Positions 1-10,879 of a stretch of DNA of 64,000 bases are shown here, piece by piece. Both the position numbers and the translations under genes were made by a program. The DNA is taken from positions 68,776,312-68,840,311 of the forward strand of contig CM067370.1 of assembly GCA_034401795.1 (NCBI GenBank), given 5' to 3'. This DNA is from Chaetoderma sp. LZ-2023a. Taxonomy: Eukaryota; Mollusca; Caudofoveata; Chaetodermatida; Chaetodermatidae. Each line of letters starts with the position of its first letter. Within the stretch, counting starts at the first letter, position 1. The notes under the pieces are model-generated. The model ran no database searches. It saw only the letters and a program-made list of their open reading frames with translations, and was not told where the DNA came from.

Positions 1-495
1 TATCAGGACACATCATATTATCGTCGCGTCTACTCTGAAATAACATTACTCCCTACAATTCTTTGAGAAAATTTCCTGTCATAGCAATAAATACAATGCA
101 TGTCTGACTATGTGTTTAAAGTATTCTCGATCAGTTGACACCGAATCTGAACCTTGAGGACGAAAAAGAACAACTCGTCAGCGGTACAATCATCAGTAAC
201 ACATACATGAGTCTCAATAGTTCACTATTTCTATGCTCCACTGTACTATACTATGTAAGTAATGGAGACGTTGGGTGCAGTAACGAGAATCGTAGTGTAA
301 ACTGTACGTTCGCGTTTAGTTAGATACTATAGGTATTTACTACTTGGGCCAGATTGTATGGGTTTTTTCTCATCAATAGCCCATCTTGTCCGGTACCTCT
401 TCCTTTGTAATTTACACCCTTGTAAGGTACTAATTTAGTCCTAGTTAACGATATTAATTTAAATTCAAATAACCTAGACTGTGTATAGCTGATGA
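1..495. other. AT-rich sequence, no gene seen
   Basis: Only short open frames are present, without recognisable protein motifs, and I see no repeat shared with the rest of the window. Confidence 0.5.
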
Positions 496-537
496 TTGCG
501 ACACGAACTATAAATCAAGTATATATATGCAATATAT

Positions 538-563
538 GCTGCTGCTGCCGCCGCTGCCGCCGC

Positions 564-616
<53 letters not shown>

Positions 617-653
617 ATGATGATGATGATGATGATGGTGGTGTACTGTGCTA
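538..653. repeat. Compound trinucleotide microsatellite (GCC, GAC, GAT, GGT)
   Basis: Runs of GCC pass into GAC, then GAT, then GGT, each step differing by one base. Proline, threonine and methionine runs in one strand, or glycine and histidine runs in the other, are translation artefacts of the repeat. Confidence 0.95.
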
Positions 654-807
654 TGTGGCTGCAGTTGCTTGAATATAGCAGAAGCCAGACATTGTCCGTC
701 TTTGGCCACTGTTTCTTATTGATAGCCAGAGTCGTTAGCTCCGACATGTCCAGCTCTACACACCCGTTGCGACACGAACTATAAATCAAGTATATATATG
801 CAAATAT

Positions 808-823
808 ATGCTGCTGCTGCCGC

Positions 824-862
<39 letters not shown>

Positions 863-892
863 TGATGATGATGATGATGATGGTGGTGGTGT
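808..892. repeat. Second copy of the compound trinucleotide tract
   Basis: Same order GCC, GAC, GAT, GGT as at 538-653, but shorter, lying at the same place in the second tandem copy. Confidence 0.93.
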
Positions 893-1015
893 ACTGTGTT
901 ATGTGGCTGCAGTTGCTTGAATATAGCAGAAGCCAGACATTGTCCGTCTTTGGCAACTGTTTCTTATTGATAGCCAGAGTCGTTAGCTCCGACATGTCCA
1001 GCTCTACACACCCGT

Positions 1016-1593
1016 GCTTCTTTTACGTCTGTACCTAGCACATTCAACAGGATTGTGTAGTGTCGTCGTGTTCAAACTGCATAGCTGTTATCACAGCTTG
1101 CAGCGAATTTGTACGGATTTCTGGTGGGGTTCGCAGAACATGGCCTGATATTTGACCAGGGTGGGACCATATTTTACATAGTGCATAGCAAATCATTGCG
1201 TAATACGCTGTCTGGTCATTTATGTTGGGTAATAGTACAAACGTGTTTGCGGTGACAAGCATCTAGGTTATTAATCAATGAGAAAACATACAAAATATAG
1301 TCTGATCATAAAATGTAGTATACATACGATTTCATTGCTTTAACATGTAGTGTGTGCAATGCAGGAATCTAACGGGTGCACACTTGACATATTTAAGCAA
1401 TTTTATTACTGAAGTCATTAACCATGCCCCTTTTGCGAATATCAAATATGTCGGTTCATGCGGGTTTCAAAATAACCATTACGTTTAGTATCAAATTAAA
1501 GGCAATACTAACACAGTGATTGCAGTGATATGATTTAAAATAAGGGCAATCATGGGCAAACTATAATTTCAGGTCAGGACCGGTCCTCTGATG
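1016..1593. other. No gene seen
   Basis: AT-rich, no long open frame, no repeat I can match elsewhere in the window. Confidence 0.4.
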
Positions 1594-2032
1594 CCAACGG
1601 ACCTTTCCCTCTTTAGCTATGCCCCGCCCATCTCTAGCAAAGCTCCGCCCACGCCTTGCTCGTGTTGTGATCGATCGATCTCTGAATTCCCTGACTATCA
1701 ATTTCCAGAAGACTATACAGATATGCTATGGAATAGTTTGGAACTAATTTGACTGGACGCTGTTGCTGCCTATAGCAGCATCAACGTCTAGTCAAATTAG
1801 TTTCAAAATATTCAACAGTATGTTTATTAAATAGTAGAAACATACAATTCGTACAACGTGTCGGGCTATTAAGAGTTAAAGACGGCACAAATCGAATCAT
1901 TTATGAGGTAATGATTATGACGTCATCCTACACGCCGCTTAGCTGGGCCAAATAGAATCATTTATGACGTAATGAATATGACGTCATCATAACACGTCAT
2001 ATAACGTCAGATGATAGATGGATAGGTGAATC
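1594..2032 (-). mobile_element. MITE-A copy 1
   Basis: Non-coding element recognised by comparison with at least eight other copies here. Read on the minus strand it has a CRE-rich end (TGACGTCA at 1979 and 1918), then a central hairpin at about 1726-1818 whose arms read TTGAATATTTTGAAACTAAT and its complement, then a GATCGATCGAT block and an end near AGCTAAAACTGGAAAGGTCC. The CRE-side terminus appears truncated here. Confidence 0.8.
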
Positions 2033-2217
2033 GCGATCAGAACATAAAGATTGTTAAATATGCCAATTTTCGGATACAACTAAAAGGTTTTTGACTCTAT
2101 ATATGCACATAACATTAAGCGGTGATTATTTAACCATAAATCCAATGGCTAGTTATGATTCTATTAACGTCTTCAAATACCGGATATTAAATTCAACTGT
2201 GTTTTTCTCATGTTTTA
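2033..2217. other. No feature seen
   Basis: AT-rich spacer between MITE-A copy 1 and a possible exon. Confidence 0.4.
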
Positions 2218-2218
2218 G

Positions 2219-2366
2219 CACCTCTACTATGCCATGGCGCCATCCGAATGCTTCTTAAAGCGTGACAAACGCGCTGCTGATTCAGTTACTAGTGGACAGC
2301 AGAGAATCAATAAAATACTTTCCTCTAATATCTCCCGAAATGACGAACCTCATATCGGTCTGAGAA
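2219..2366 (+). other. Possible internal exon, unknown protein (weak)
   Basis: A pyrimidine-rich tract ending in TTTTAG precedes an open stretch that encodes a basic peptide containing KRDKRAADSVTSGQQRINK. The stretch ends near GAGAAGTAACT, a poor donor. The GQQRI run is loosely like N-terminal regions of some transposases, but I cannot place it. No partner exon is evident. It may equally be chance. Confidence 0.15.
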
Positions 2367-2759
2367 GTAACTATAAGACGATGCGAATCTGCAAATTAAA
2401 TTTCGTAAGACACGTGTTTCTACATACATTTCCTAATTTCATAGTGATCAATACTACAAACATCACATGTCTAACATATTGATCGAGTAGTCTCCTCTAG
2501 CAAAGAAGTGGTGTGAACTTTTCCATTTGATTTTAGACAACAAATTAGAATCTTAGAGTGTTTTCCCAGCATCCAGATCGTTAGAAAAAAGTTGTTGTCT
2601 TTAGGACTGCGGGTAGAAAAGGGGATCGTCTCAAAACGTCTGATAAAAGGGGTGATGAAGTAGCAGCTGAGGTGCGTGTACGAATCCATGGACCCATATT
2701 TGACTTGCATGTAACAGATGCACATGATCATTATGATTGTTGCATAGTATCAATTCATG
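2367..2759. other. No gene seen
   Basis: Short open frames only, no recognised motif or repeat. Confidence 0.4.
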
Positions 2760-3110
2760 AATCCATTGCCTCACTCAATCATATGATGTCATAATCAACT
2801 ACGTGACGTGTATGCTGACGTCATTATCATGACATCATGAATGATTACATTAAGCCCGTCTGTAACGCTTACTAGTCAGACACGTTGTAAGAATTGTACG
2901 TTTTTGTTATTTAAGAAACATGCCGTTGAAGATTCCATAGGCAGCAATAGTAACCCAGTCAAATTAGTTTCTAAATATTCAACAGCTTACCTGTATAGTT
3001 TTCTGGAAATTGATTGTCAGGTGGTTCAGAGATCGATCGATCCAAACACGGGCGAGAGACGGTGGAGCTTAGATAGAGCTGCGAAGGACATAGCTAAAAC
3101 TGGAAATCGT
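2760..3110 (+). mobile_element. MITE-A copy 2
   Basis: Carries the CRE-rich end (TGACGTCA at 2816), the GTACGTTTTTGTTATTTAAGA segment equivalent to other copies, a degraded left hairpin arm, an intact right arm ending near TTCAACAGCTTACCTG, the GATCGATCGAT block and the AGCTAAAACTGGAAA end. A 124-codon open frame crossing it is fortuitous because it follows the non-coding repeat. Confidence 0.75.
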
Positions 3111-3545
3111 CACATCGCGACAGAAGTAGATCCTGCGAATCTTGCATTCCAGCACGTGGCAGTTTACGTGCAAGAAAATTCTGCAAGAGATATTATACAT
3201 AGACAATGTATCTGATTCTGCATCTACCTCTGCTACAAGTTAATCTGATAATATTGATACAGGTAAGTACGGCAGTGGTTATAATCGAACAAAGTGTCAG
3301 TTGATCCGAATGTTAGAGTAATATGTCAGTGGTGGTCTCGTTGTTTTATATATAAATGGGTGTTCATGCATCAGCTGCTTCCGAAAACACATGCACGAGT
3401 TGCTAAGGCTAGTGGGCGTGAATGCCATAATGGAATCACAGAACTCTGCAAGTAAATCTCTGCTGAGGTCAATGTCACTTCTTCCAAAGTTGCAAATAGC
3501 TATGCCTAAGTTGATGCAATTTGTGTTAAAGCTGATAACAATGAC
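3111..3545. other. No gene seen
   Basis: Unique-looking sequence between two MITE-A copies. Confidence 0.35.
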
Positions 3546-3893
3546 CCTTTCCAGTTTTAGCTATGTCCCATCCGTCTCTAGCTAAGCTCCACCCTCGCCG
3601 CGTTCATGTTTGGACCGTTCTGTGAACTCCATGACCATAAATTTCCAGAAAACTATACAGGTAAGCTGTTGAATATTTTGAAACTAATTTGACAAGGTGC
3701 TGTTGCTGCTTATGACAACAGCAGCGCCCAGTCAAATTAATTTCAAAATATTCAACAGCATGTTTATTAAATGGCAAAGACATAAAATTCGTTCAATGAG
3801 TCGAACTATTAAGCGTTTAAGACGAATTAAATCGAGTCATTCATGACGTTATGATTATGACGTCTTCCCACACGCCACATATTATACATATAC
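3546..3893 (-). mobile_element. MITE-A copy 3
   Basis: Minus-orientation copy starting CCTTTCCAGTTTTAGCTATG. It has a well preserved central hairpin (3665-3759) whose arms include a GCTGTTGCTGC/GCAACAGCAGC stem, followed by the flank ATTAAATGGCAAAGACATA and degraded CRE motifs. Confidence 0.82.
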
Positions 3894-4369
3894 TATTTAT
3901 TGGGTGCGTCGGCACGTTGATAAACAGCGGTGGACCATAAGAATATGCTGAACAAAAAGGCATGGCCCAAAGCTGTCAGGAGTTTACGGATGATAGCGAC
4001 ACCATTTCTAGAGCTTCTTGTTTTGTCTGGGAAATCAACATGCAGAGCGAACTCGAAACGGGTAGGAAATCACGAACAGGTTGTTTCTGAGATGACTGCC
4101 TAATAATATCAATCACGATAAGTCATCTTGATCTCTGTACAGAAGGTTAAAGCGGTAATTTGCTTCAGCATCTGTAAACGTTAACAGTATGATATTTGAC
4201 CTCTTTGTAGCTACCAGGGGTGGAGGTTCTGGGGATGGGGATATATGCACCCCAACATTTTGGTCAGAACAACCCTCCCCCACTTATTTAGACGAATTTA
4301 CGTCCCTGGCATTATGTCAGGTGTATCACCTCATATTCATTTAACACGAGCCGCGTCACTATCATTACC
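3894..4369. other. No gene seen
   Basis: No recognisable coding sequence or repeat family. Confidence 0.35.
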
Positions 4370-4896
4370 ACTGCATGAATTACGTCATGAATGAAGTAGC
4401 TAAGTTCGCCACGAACGTGTAGTTGATGACGGACTAAGCGTTGTTATCCGAATTGTATGTCTTTACTATTTAATAAACATTCTGCTAAATATTTCCGAAA
4501 AAATTGGTCCCGATCCCAGGATGATTCATAATAAGGAAAAATTAGTTGCCTCTCCGGGATGTAGAAATTGTTTGAGTGTAGCTTTCGTGACCATCTCGGT
4601 CACTTCTTCAGAACTAACTGACGGTCGCTGGCAACGTCACTCTGGTCAGTTCTTGAGATGGTCACGATAGCTACACTCAAACAATTTCTACATCCCGGAG
4701 AGGTAACCAATATTTCCTTATTATGCTGCTCAATATTTTGAATCTAATTTGACTAGGGGCTGTTGTTGCTATACGCTTACCTACATATTTTTCTTGAAAT
4801 TGATAATCAGTTAGATCAGGGATCGATCGATCCCAACAAGGGCGAAGTGTGCGTAGAGCTTAGCTAACGATGGGACGGCAAAACTAAAACTGGATA
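4370..4896 (+). mobile_element. MITE-A copy 4, split by an inserted palindromic MITE
   Basis: The left part has the TGTCTTTACTATTTAATAAAC segment and then stops in the left hairpin arm. After the insert at 4527-4725 the MITE-A sequence resumes at CTGCTCAATATTTTGAATC and continues through the GATCGATCGAT block to AACTAAAACTGGA. The interruption shows that MITE-A was in place before the inner element arrived. Confidence 0.75.
4527..4725. mobile_element. MITE-B, 199-bp palindromic element
   Basis: Long inverted arms of about 75-80 bp start CATAATAAGGAAA, share CTCTCCGGGATGTAGAAATT, and enclose a short unpaired loop near 4610-4650. I see no second copy in the window. The arms are close to identical, which suggests a fairly young insertion. 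Superfamily not determined. Confidence 0.85.
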
Positions 4897-5655
4897 TCTC
4901 CATTCAGTTCGGCATAGAACAACTCAATCAAGGAAAGGTCTTCATTGGGCCATGTGCATTAGAGAATCAGTTTGTTGTCTCTAAATGAGAAACATTGATG
5001 ACGTTAGTTTCCTAACTATGTTGCAACTCGCAGGAGAGACCGCCGTGGAGGTGCCCCTGTCCCATGCAATAGAGCAGCAGGAAAATTGGCAATTTAGCAC
5101 AATATGCTCTACAGGGCCAGAAAGGTAATTTATCTTTCTCCTGTCTTGCCTCTGACAGCAACCTAGTATATAGCGTGAATGGATTCGCGAATAATGACAC
5201 ATAGTATTTATAGACTAGTTGAACTTTTCAAACAGAAATAAGCGTGTCACCTCACCGTATTCAAGTAAGACTGCAGATGATGAGTTAAGAATTAGAAGAC
5301 AGAGAGTCAGCAGTAATGCACTGGATCTCCAGTTCACCATTGCTGAATCACAGTGGAATCATTGTATCACTTTGTGCACAAGAGTGAATTCAATCTCGTC
5401 TGTTGGTCACAGGAAATGTTTGCTGAAATCAAATTCCGACTTGATTATATCTGCTTGAACGACAGTGTTATATGTAAATTAAATATGATATTGAATTCAA
5501 TCGCCTTCATGAATTCACTATAGGAATATCAGGACTAATCCTCTATCATAAATTATCTTAATAGGTAGAAAACGTGATGTGTTGGACGTGATAATGCGTT
5601 GGTGCTTGTGTGCATGTGTGAAGGAAGACTTGTCGTGACAATTGTTGATTAGCCT
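4897..5655. other. No gene identified
   Basis: Contains an 80-codon plus-strand and a 73-codon minus-strand open frame, neither with motifs I recognise and neither with clear splice context. Confidence 0.35.
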
Positions 5656-5718
5656 TTAAGACCGAGCTATGTGAGTTGAGATAATATGACTGAAGAGAGA
5701 GGTTGGGTGTGACGGAGC

Positions 5719-5744
5719 GTGACACAGAAAGATAAAGAGAGAGA

Positions 5745-5775
<31 letters not shown>

Positions 5776-5836
5776 GGGGGAGGGAGTGAGGGAGGTGGGA
5801 GTGAGGGAGGGAGAGAGGGAGGGAGGGAGGGAGGAT
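5719..5836. repeat. (GA)n / (GGGA)n purine tract
   Basis: Alternating GA passes into GGGAGGGA units on the plus strand. Serine/leucine/proline and arginine/glutamate/glycine runs in its frames are repeat artefacts. Confidence 0.93.
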
Positions 5837-5848
5837 GGCGGGAGAGAG

Positions 5849-5996
5849 AGATATGTAAGTTCAAGAACATATGCACGCATATTTATTACGATACTTGTGT
5901 ATTGCGTTGCATAATTATAGAATCTTAGGACATGGCTTTGTAAAGTGACAATTAATCATAGTATGTAAGTTCAAGAACATATGCACGCTTATTTAT
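5849..5996. repeat. Short direct repeat, about 34 bp, 110 bp apart
   Basis: TATGTAAGTTCAAGAACATA followed by TGCACGC and TATTTAT occurs at about 5851 and again at about 5961, differing by one base. It may be a remnant of a larger duplication. Confidence 0.7.
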
Positions 5997-6105
5997 CATG
6001 ACATCTACACATGTTAACGTATCAAACCAATCAAGTAATAAAGAACAGTAGTAACCTATTTACAAACACAACATCCCTGCTCCATTTTAGACATCTAGTC
6101 ATTGA

Positions 6106-6572
6106 TTAATACATGACAAAGTTTCTAAACCTATGAAGGGGTCTGCATTGTCTGTGCGCACGATAAGTTAATGCAGGAGTTGAATGTACAATCTCCCTCG
6201 GAACATATGCACCACCTAGATCTAAATGATCATCTGCAAGATCATCAGTGACAGGCAATTGACATTGAGCAGCGTAGCCTTCAAATATCCATAACTTCTG
6301 GAGTTCGGCCGTATGACTTTTCGCCTTTGAACGTAGAATCAATTGACTGTCAGATCAACCAATTACATTGAATGAATCTGGACCAAATCGTGAGGGTAAC
6401 ATATCCAACTTTGGCTGACGGACACGAACCTGGTCACCAACTTCAATGGGCTTTTAAGAGCACACCTGTCGCAATCAGTGTAAGCCTTTGAATTCGTTGT
6501 GTAAATGTCATCACGCTTACACGGGAGAGATATCTGTTCGACTTTCTGTATTCAAGGAGTCTAAGGTCGTTA
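6106..6572 (-). pseudogene. Ty3/gypsy-like pol, integrase C-terminal end (fragment)
   Basis: On the minus strand the coding remnant carries the integrase C-terminal motif GDQVRVRQPK near 6420-6455, followed by RFGPDSF. A basic region ends in HRQCRPLHRFRNFVMY. This is the usual order after the integrase core of gypsy-type Pol. A frame change at an AAAA run near 6454 and a stop near 6343 show it is dead. It belongs with the integrase core at 11334-12190 on the same strand. The sequence between them is a different transposon gene, so this is one retroelement split by later sequence. Confidence 0.7.
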
Positions 6573-6589
6573 AAGGTATTTACTGTTAT

Positions 6590-7105
6590 GTTGTGTGACC
6601 AAACTTTTCAGCGTCTCCCTCGGGCATGAAATCTCTCTCTCCAAATTCTGCTATGAAATTCTCAGGTTGTGCCTTCAATGATGAGGGTTTGGTCCCAATC
6701 TTACTCAAAGCCTCGTCAACAGTTAACATTTACCAAAACATTACACAATGCAGATCCAAACTTGCCCAGTAGGTGGTGCAGTGGGATAAATCCTGTTCCA
6801 AAGCGAACCCAGAATTCTTCTAATCCCTTGATTTTGAGGGTGGCTGCATATCTCAACAGGAGGGCTACCACATCTGTGTCATTTGACTAGATAACAACAT
6901 GTTTGGCACCATGTTCGACTGCCCTGTTCACATGTGGTACAGTCTCCTCAAATCTGCCAGTCAATTGTTGAACTTCAGTCCTCTCACCATCTAAGTACAT
7001 CACTGAGGGAACAACCTTATCATCGATTACCATCCCGCTTGCAATGAATGCGATGGTTGCCCAAAGTGACTCATCGACTACCTGTCCATAGGCAAGTAGC
7101 TCCAA
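6590..7105 (-). pseudogene. XPG/FEN1-like acidic region of lineage 1
   Basis: Read on the minus strand this contains VPHVNRAVEHGAKHVVI, an in-frame stop at about 6886-6888, then SNDTDVVALLLRY near 6850-6885, GLEEFWVRFGTG near 6800, and after a frame change ALSKIGTKPSSLKA near 6690. The pattern of an acidic SNDTDV strand, a W.RFGTG turn and a later SKIGTK loop parallels HEEADSR, RTVDSDV and GSDTTSQFSGKAKK in the 28620-35085 element. Aspartates at these positions in XPG/FEN1 nucleases bind metal (family knowledge). The equivalence here is my inference. Confidence 0.6.
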
Positions 7106-7436
7106 GTTGGTTTAGTTCGAGGATGATGTCCAGAATTTATCTATTTGAACAGGGAATGGTACATCTGGATCAATGCATTTCAACTCGATTCTACCAGAAT
7201 TGGATGCTCTTCGAGACATTTCTGATTATTTTACAGACAACTCAAGGTAAGTATTAAAGACGACGTGTAACTCTTGCACCATGCTAACTGCCTGTGAGTC
7301 TTTGGTCTTAAAAGTTGCTAGCTTTAGCATTCGAATCTGTGACATGAACCCAATGATTACTGATGTTTTGGATTGAGACACTGGCTCATATCCATACTAG
7401 TCATTATTAAGGTGTTTTTCAAGTTATGTAATTAGA

Positions 7437-7927
7437 GTGTACTTGGCTGGTTTAGTAGAAATATCCCCTTCAAACAACGGGTTGTTGGTAGAACATCGTG
7501 AGATAAAATGTCCTCAAGATTCTCCCCTCGCCTTTGCAATGTCCAAAACATTCTGTGCTCGTGTCAGTTCCTTTATTGTCATTCCTGGTGCAGCAGATTG
7601 TGCGTTATGTTTTTCTTAATCGCTAAAACCAGGGAGTTGCACTCTTGAAATGGTGTCTGAGAGGACTTTAGTTTTTTAAATAAATTGTTCATTTCGTAGT
7701 TGCTTGTATCTTTCTAAGCGATGCTGAATGATGTTAGGCAAGCGTACTTTGATACACTCATCAACATACTGTCTGGTGACAAAGTTAGGGAGACGAACAT
7801 GTTCATCTACATTATAGGGATGCCATTTTTCTTGCATAAACTGCAGAAGCCGTGTGCCATTGGTATCGAACAGTTGTCCCTTCTCTCCTGTCAGTTCATT
7901 ATGGGATGACTCCTGGCGATCCATCAC
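7437..7927 (-). pseudogene. Linker region of lineage 1 transposon gene
   Basis: Minus-strand segments include KWHPYNVDEHVRLPNFVTRQ and, further on, ELTRAQNVLDIAKARGES. In this family a helical segment with an alternating A..IAK.RG pattern precedes the nuclease-like end. Function of the linker is unknown. Stops divide the segment. Confidence 0.45.
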
Positions 7928-8073
7928 CTTTGCATTTGTTAGTTCCCGAAAGACATTGCTGATTGCAAGAACTTCATCGTAGATCAGCTGCCATTCACTA
8001 ACATACTCACACCTCGTTTGATCAACGATGCCTTTTGAGCCTTTCTGGGACCTTTAGATTGTCGGTTCCAATT

Positions 8074-8300
8074 TCATGTCTCGTGCAATAGCATTAAACT
8101 CTCCTTTCCTGTCTCATAATGCAAAGTGTCCATGTGTAAACGTGTGGCTATCACCAAGTACCATGAACCATACCGAAAGTAATTGATACAGTCAAACTCT
8201 CCAAACACGCTGATCAATGCTACAAATGTTATCACATGTAGCTGCAAATTTCCCTCACGATCAGATGTCACAATGTTTCACTAGACCATCGACATGTAAG
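8074..8300 (-). pseudogene. Core segment of lineage 1 with a DCINYFRY motif
   Basis: The minus-strand peptide contains DREGNLQLHVITF and then GEFDCINYFRYGSWYL. It is equivalent to RERNFALY...VLDHTNYARWLPVH of the 28620-35085 gene: an RE(G/R)N segment followed by an Asp-x-x-Asn-Tyr-x-Arg motif. The motif is invariant in relatives I know and may be catalytic or structural. That is inference. Confidence 0.6.
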
Positions 8301-8557
8301 AAAATACGCCATTACTGGTAAAGTTAAGATTTTGGATAACACTTGTTAGTAAACTCAGTAAATCTTTGTTTAAGGCATTCAGTCTTCTTTAACAAACTAT
8401 GGCATTGTTGAACTACTAACATATGGAATTCATCATATTTATTCTTCTTCCGGAAAACTTCCCACATCATAGATTCGATTGCTTATGATACAATCAGTAT
8501 ACGTTGCATTGAAAGATAATAGTGTGATCCATTCAGGACTGTTTGGACAGTCTTCTC

Positions 8558-8935
8558 TCAAAAGCGTTCTGATTTTGTCAGGGCATCATCCATACAACTG
8601 TCAGTGATGTACTTCACTGCACAGCGACGAGCCACCTTTACTAAATGAAACATTCGAATCATGGGGTAAATGTCAACAAATTCTTCAGGGTTTCCAAGGA
8701 CAATATTAGCAACAATGTGGAAAACACTTTCATCACAGAAAATTGGCATGATAGGTTGAAATACCTGAGTTTGCACATTTTTGTTTCATGGTTGAGAATA
8801 CGGTGGCATAGTCCATGACAAGCGATGGAATCCCTGGAAGGAATCCTACTCGCATAAGTGGTACTAAATAAATTTGAGAGATTAAAGCATGGAATCCACC
8901 CCAAGGAGCTACTTGGCTTTTATCTTCCACTGGCA
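8558..8935 (-). pseudogene. Core segment of lineage 1 with CDESVFHIV motif
   Basis: Minus-strand pieces give WGGFHALISQIYLVPLMRV, LPGIPSLVMDYATVFSTM, then after a frame change CDESVFHIVANIVLGNPEEF and MIRMFHLVKV. The order (flanking P-rich strand, D-T-V-type helix, CDE..HIA, NPEEF, G-FH) is the conserved core of the family. The 28620-35085 copy has GDKPSYAQAKY and MGGLHTEMALW at the same place. Confidence 0.6.
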
Positions 8936-9111
8936 GTCTATATTTTGTTAATGTAATGGGAAACTCAGTACTAGCTGCCTCGTTTGGTGTGACAGTGTTA
9001 GATAGGTATGGTTCAACATCTTAGGCTACTCTGGAGGATTCATAGGTTTAGGATGGTGAGCCACTCGTTGGCATGGGAGCTTTGATCACAACTTCCAACG
9101 ACGCTTTTTCA

Positions 9112-9113
9112 CG

Positions 9114-9172
<59 letters not shown>

Positions 9173-9186
9173 CTGCGTGTGTGTGG
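9112..9186. repeat. (GTGC)n microsatellite
   Basis: About 15 tandem GTGC/CGTG units ending in CGTGTGTGTGGG. It lies inside the decayed lineage 1 gene, showing post-insertion expansion. Confidence 0.95.
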
Positions 9187-9640
9187 GTCAGAAACGTTTG
9201 ATTTCGCAGGTGGAGATTCTGAAAGAGCACCATCACAGTGACATGTGTCCCATATGTTAATGAAGATCTCTCCTCAAAGTCAAAGTTATCAAGCGCACAG
9301 TGGTAAAGCGTGTGTTGTTGAAATGACTTGCAATGGGTATACTATTGGCTTCACATGTATGTATGGTATAAGCAGACAACACGTTCTGATTTTTCAACAT
9401 ATCAACATATTTTATTCATAGATGAAATCAACTCTCTGCTTTGGCACACTTATTTTATATTTTGTGTGCAGCCATCACAGTAAGAGTAGTTTTCCTTAAC
9501 CCATTGTGCATATTGTACAACATAATTGGGAAAAGACACCAAAGCTCCACCGCCTGGTATTTACACTGCTGTTCTTATCAGAGTTACTATCGTCATTTAT
9601 ATCACATGAGCAATCCTTTTCATTACAGCCCTGCACTGTT

Positions 9641-10233
9641 TCAATTTGCAACATTATGTGACTTGCTGATATTGAACAAAGATGAAAAGGGTGCTAACAG
9701 TAAGGTCGGAATTCTGGTGGTCTCCGATGATTGACGCAGCTCTGCAGCATCACACAATTTGACGACATCGTGCGATCTTATCTTTGCATCGAGATCTTCC
9801 AAGCATAGAGTTAATAAAAACATTGGCAACGGGTAATCTTTCTGGTGGGATTGACAACATTTTATTTTGTCTTGATATGTCATCACAAGAAAGACTTTCA
9901 CCTTGTTGCTACGGATTATAACATTATCGTCAATGTTGTTCATTAGTTCCCTAATCTCGTTGAGTGTGAAACCGTATAGCCTCAATCTAAAAGGGGATCC
10001 ACAAATTCTGCCTGTTGAAGCACCTGCAACTTTATTGATGGAGATCGTTCCCTAGGCTTCTCTGACTTCAAAGTCTCATGTTCATATTTGACTATGTAAC
10101 CATTGATGCATTTCTTATGGCCATATAGATCTGAAAAATCCATAATAAAGAAATGGTTACCTGTCTTGGAGGTTGAATTCAGCTTCCACACACTACAGTC
10201 ACGTGAAACCACCACGGCTGAGCAGGCTGACAT
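9641..10233 (-). pseudogene. N-terminal side of lineage 1 gene (uncertain)
   Basis: Two overlapping minus-strand open frames of 83 and 114 codons abut at 9982-9985 and run in the direction of the core segments. They include TYQDKIKCCQSHQKDYPLP and DLDAKIRSHDVVKLCDAAEL. I do not recognise a domain. Position and codon-like texture suggest they are upstream coding sequence of the same decayed gene. Confidence 0.4.
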
Positions 10234-10509
10234 GACAGTGACTGCCAGTTCGCACTGAAGAAGTAGCCGAGATGGCCACGAAAACTATGCAAAGAGAAGC
10301 TGAACTCAATTTCCTAGACCTGTGATTAGTTCTTTATTATGAGAACATTACTGTCTGTCTCATAAGTCAATGTCCACCACATTGGTCAACGTAACCTTTC
10401 CTAATTAACGTATTGAACTGAAATTTGTCCACTAGTAAAAGACGATCTAACTTTCTGCCAAAGTTTTCTTTTCAGTACTTTTGAATTATTTTACAGTCAT
10501 AAATAAGCT
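10234..10509. other. No feature seen
   Basis: AT-rich sequence upstream (on the minus strand) of the lineage 1 gene remnants. Confidence 0.35.
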
Positions 10510-10690
10510 ATGCCTTTAACCTTTTAATGGTCAAGTCGGTCAAAAACGGGTTCTGTAGTCATCTCGACATACCAGCATGTCTATTTACAGAGCAAGAAAG
10601 GATTATTTTGGAAAATTTTCAACTGGATTTACTGGCTCAGTTGTAAACTTTAAAAATATTCGCCTTTTAGTATGAAAATAGTCATTTAAG
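10510..10690. mobile_element. TTAA-MITE, degraded partial copy
   Basis: Begins AACCTTTTAATGGTCAAGTC and retains GTCTATTTACAGAGCAAGAA and a worn central palindrome, ending near AAAATATTCGCCTTTTAGT. It matches the left half and core of the TTAA-flanked palindromic family described at 14420. Confidence 0.65.
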
Positions 10691-10734
10691 ACAAGACAAT
10701 AGATACAGCAATTGCATTTCATAACTGTTTTGTT

Positions 10735-10790
10735 GAATATTTAGGAAATTAATTGAATGATAGGTGGTTAAAGCAGCAATAGATCCCAGT
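10735..10790. repeat. Fragment of the shared central hairpin
   Basis: TTGAATATTTAGGAAATTAATTG followed by a CCCAGTCAACAATAATTTAC arm resembles the hairpin core common to MITE-A and the mariner-type MITEs, heavily decayed. Confidence 0.4.
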
Positions 10791-10879
10791 CAACAATAAT
10801 TTACACAAGTGTGATGCGTTATAGTTACGAACACGGCAGCTTTGTAAAAAATTTGCAGACAGACAAAATAAGTTTAATG

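Larger units (their letters stand above)
496..1015. repeat. Two-copy tandem duplication (271 bp and 249 bp)
   Basis: The block starting TTGCGACACGAACT at 496 restarts at 767. Both copies end in CTCTACACACCCGT. Outside the trinucleotide tract the two copies are nearly identical. The length difference comes from the internal repeat tract, so the duplication is recent or the copies have been homogenised. Confidence 0.93.
6590..10233 (-). pseudogene. Decayed transposon gene, XPG-like family, lineage 1
   Basis: Successive minus-strand open segments, read from 10233 down to 6590, match the domain order of the better preserved gene at 29605-34034: an aspartate motif region, a REGN..LH..DCINY region, a linker, and an XPG-like acidic region. 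Many stops and frame changes separate the segments, so no protein is made. I know the family as uncharacterised multi-copy proteins of cnidarians, molluscs and arthropods (knowledge). Assignment of this copy rests on short motifs I read by eye. I found no matching terminal repeats for it. It sits between two pieces of one gypsy pol, which suggests insertion into that element. Confidence 0.65.

Noticed and set aside
2841..3215. 124-codon plus-strand frame
   Set aside because: It runs through MITE-A sequence that is non-coding and differs in frame and length in other copies.
4527..4725. Long inverted repeat as a regulatory RNA hairpin or terminator
   Set aside because: It interrupts a MITE-A copy and has MITE proportions, so insertion is the simpler explanation.
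9048..9236. His/Ala/Arg/Thr repeat protein on the minus strand
   Set aside because: Translation of the (GTGC)n microsatellite.
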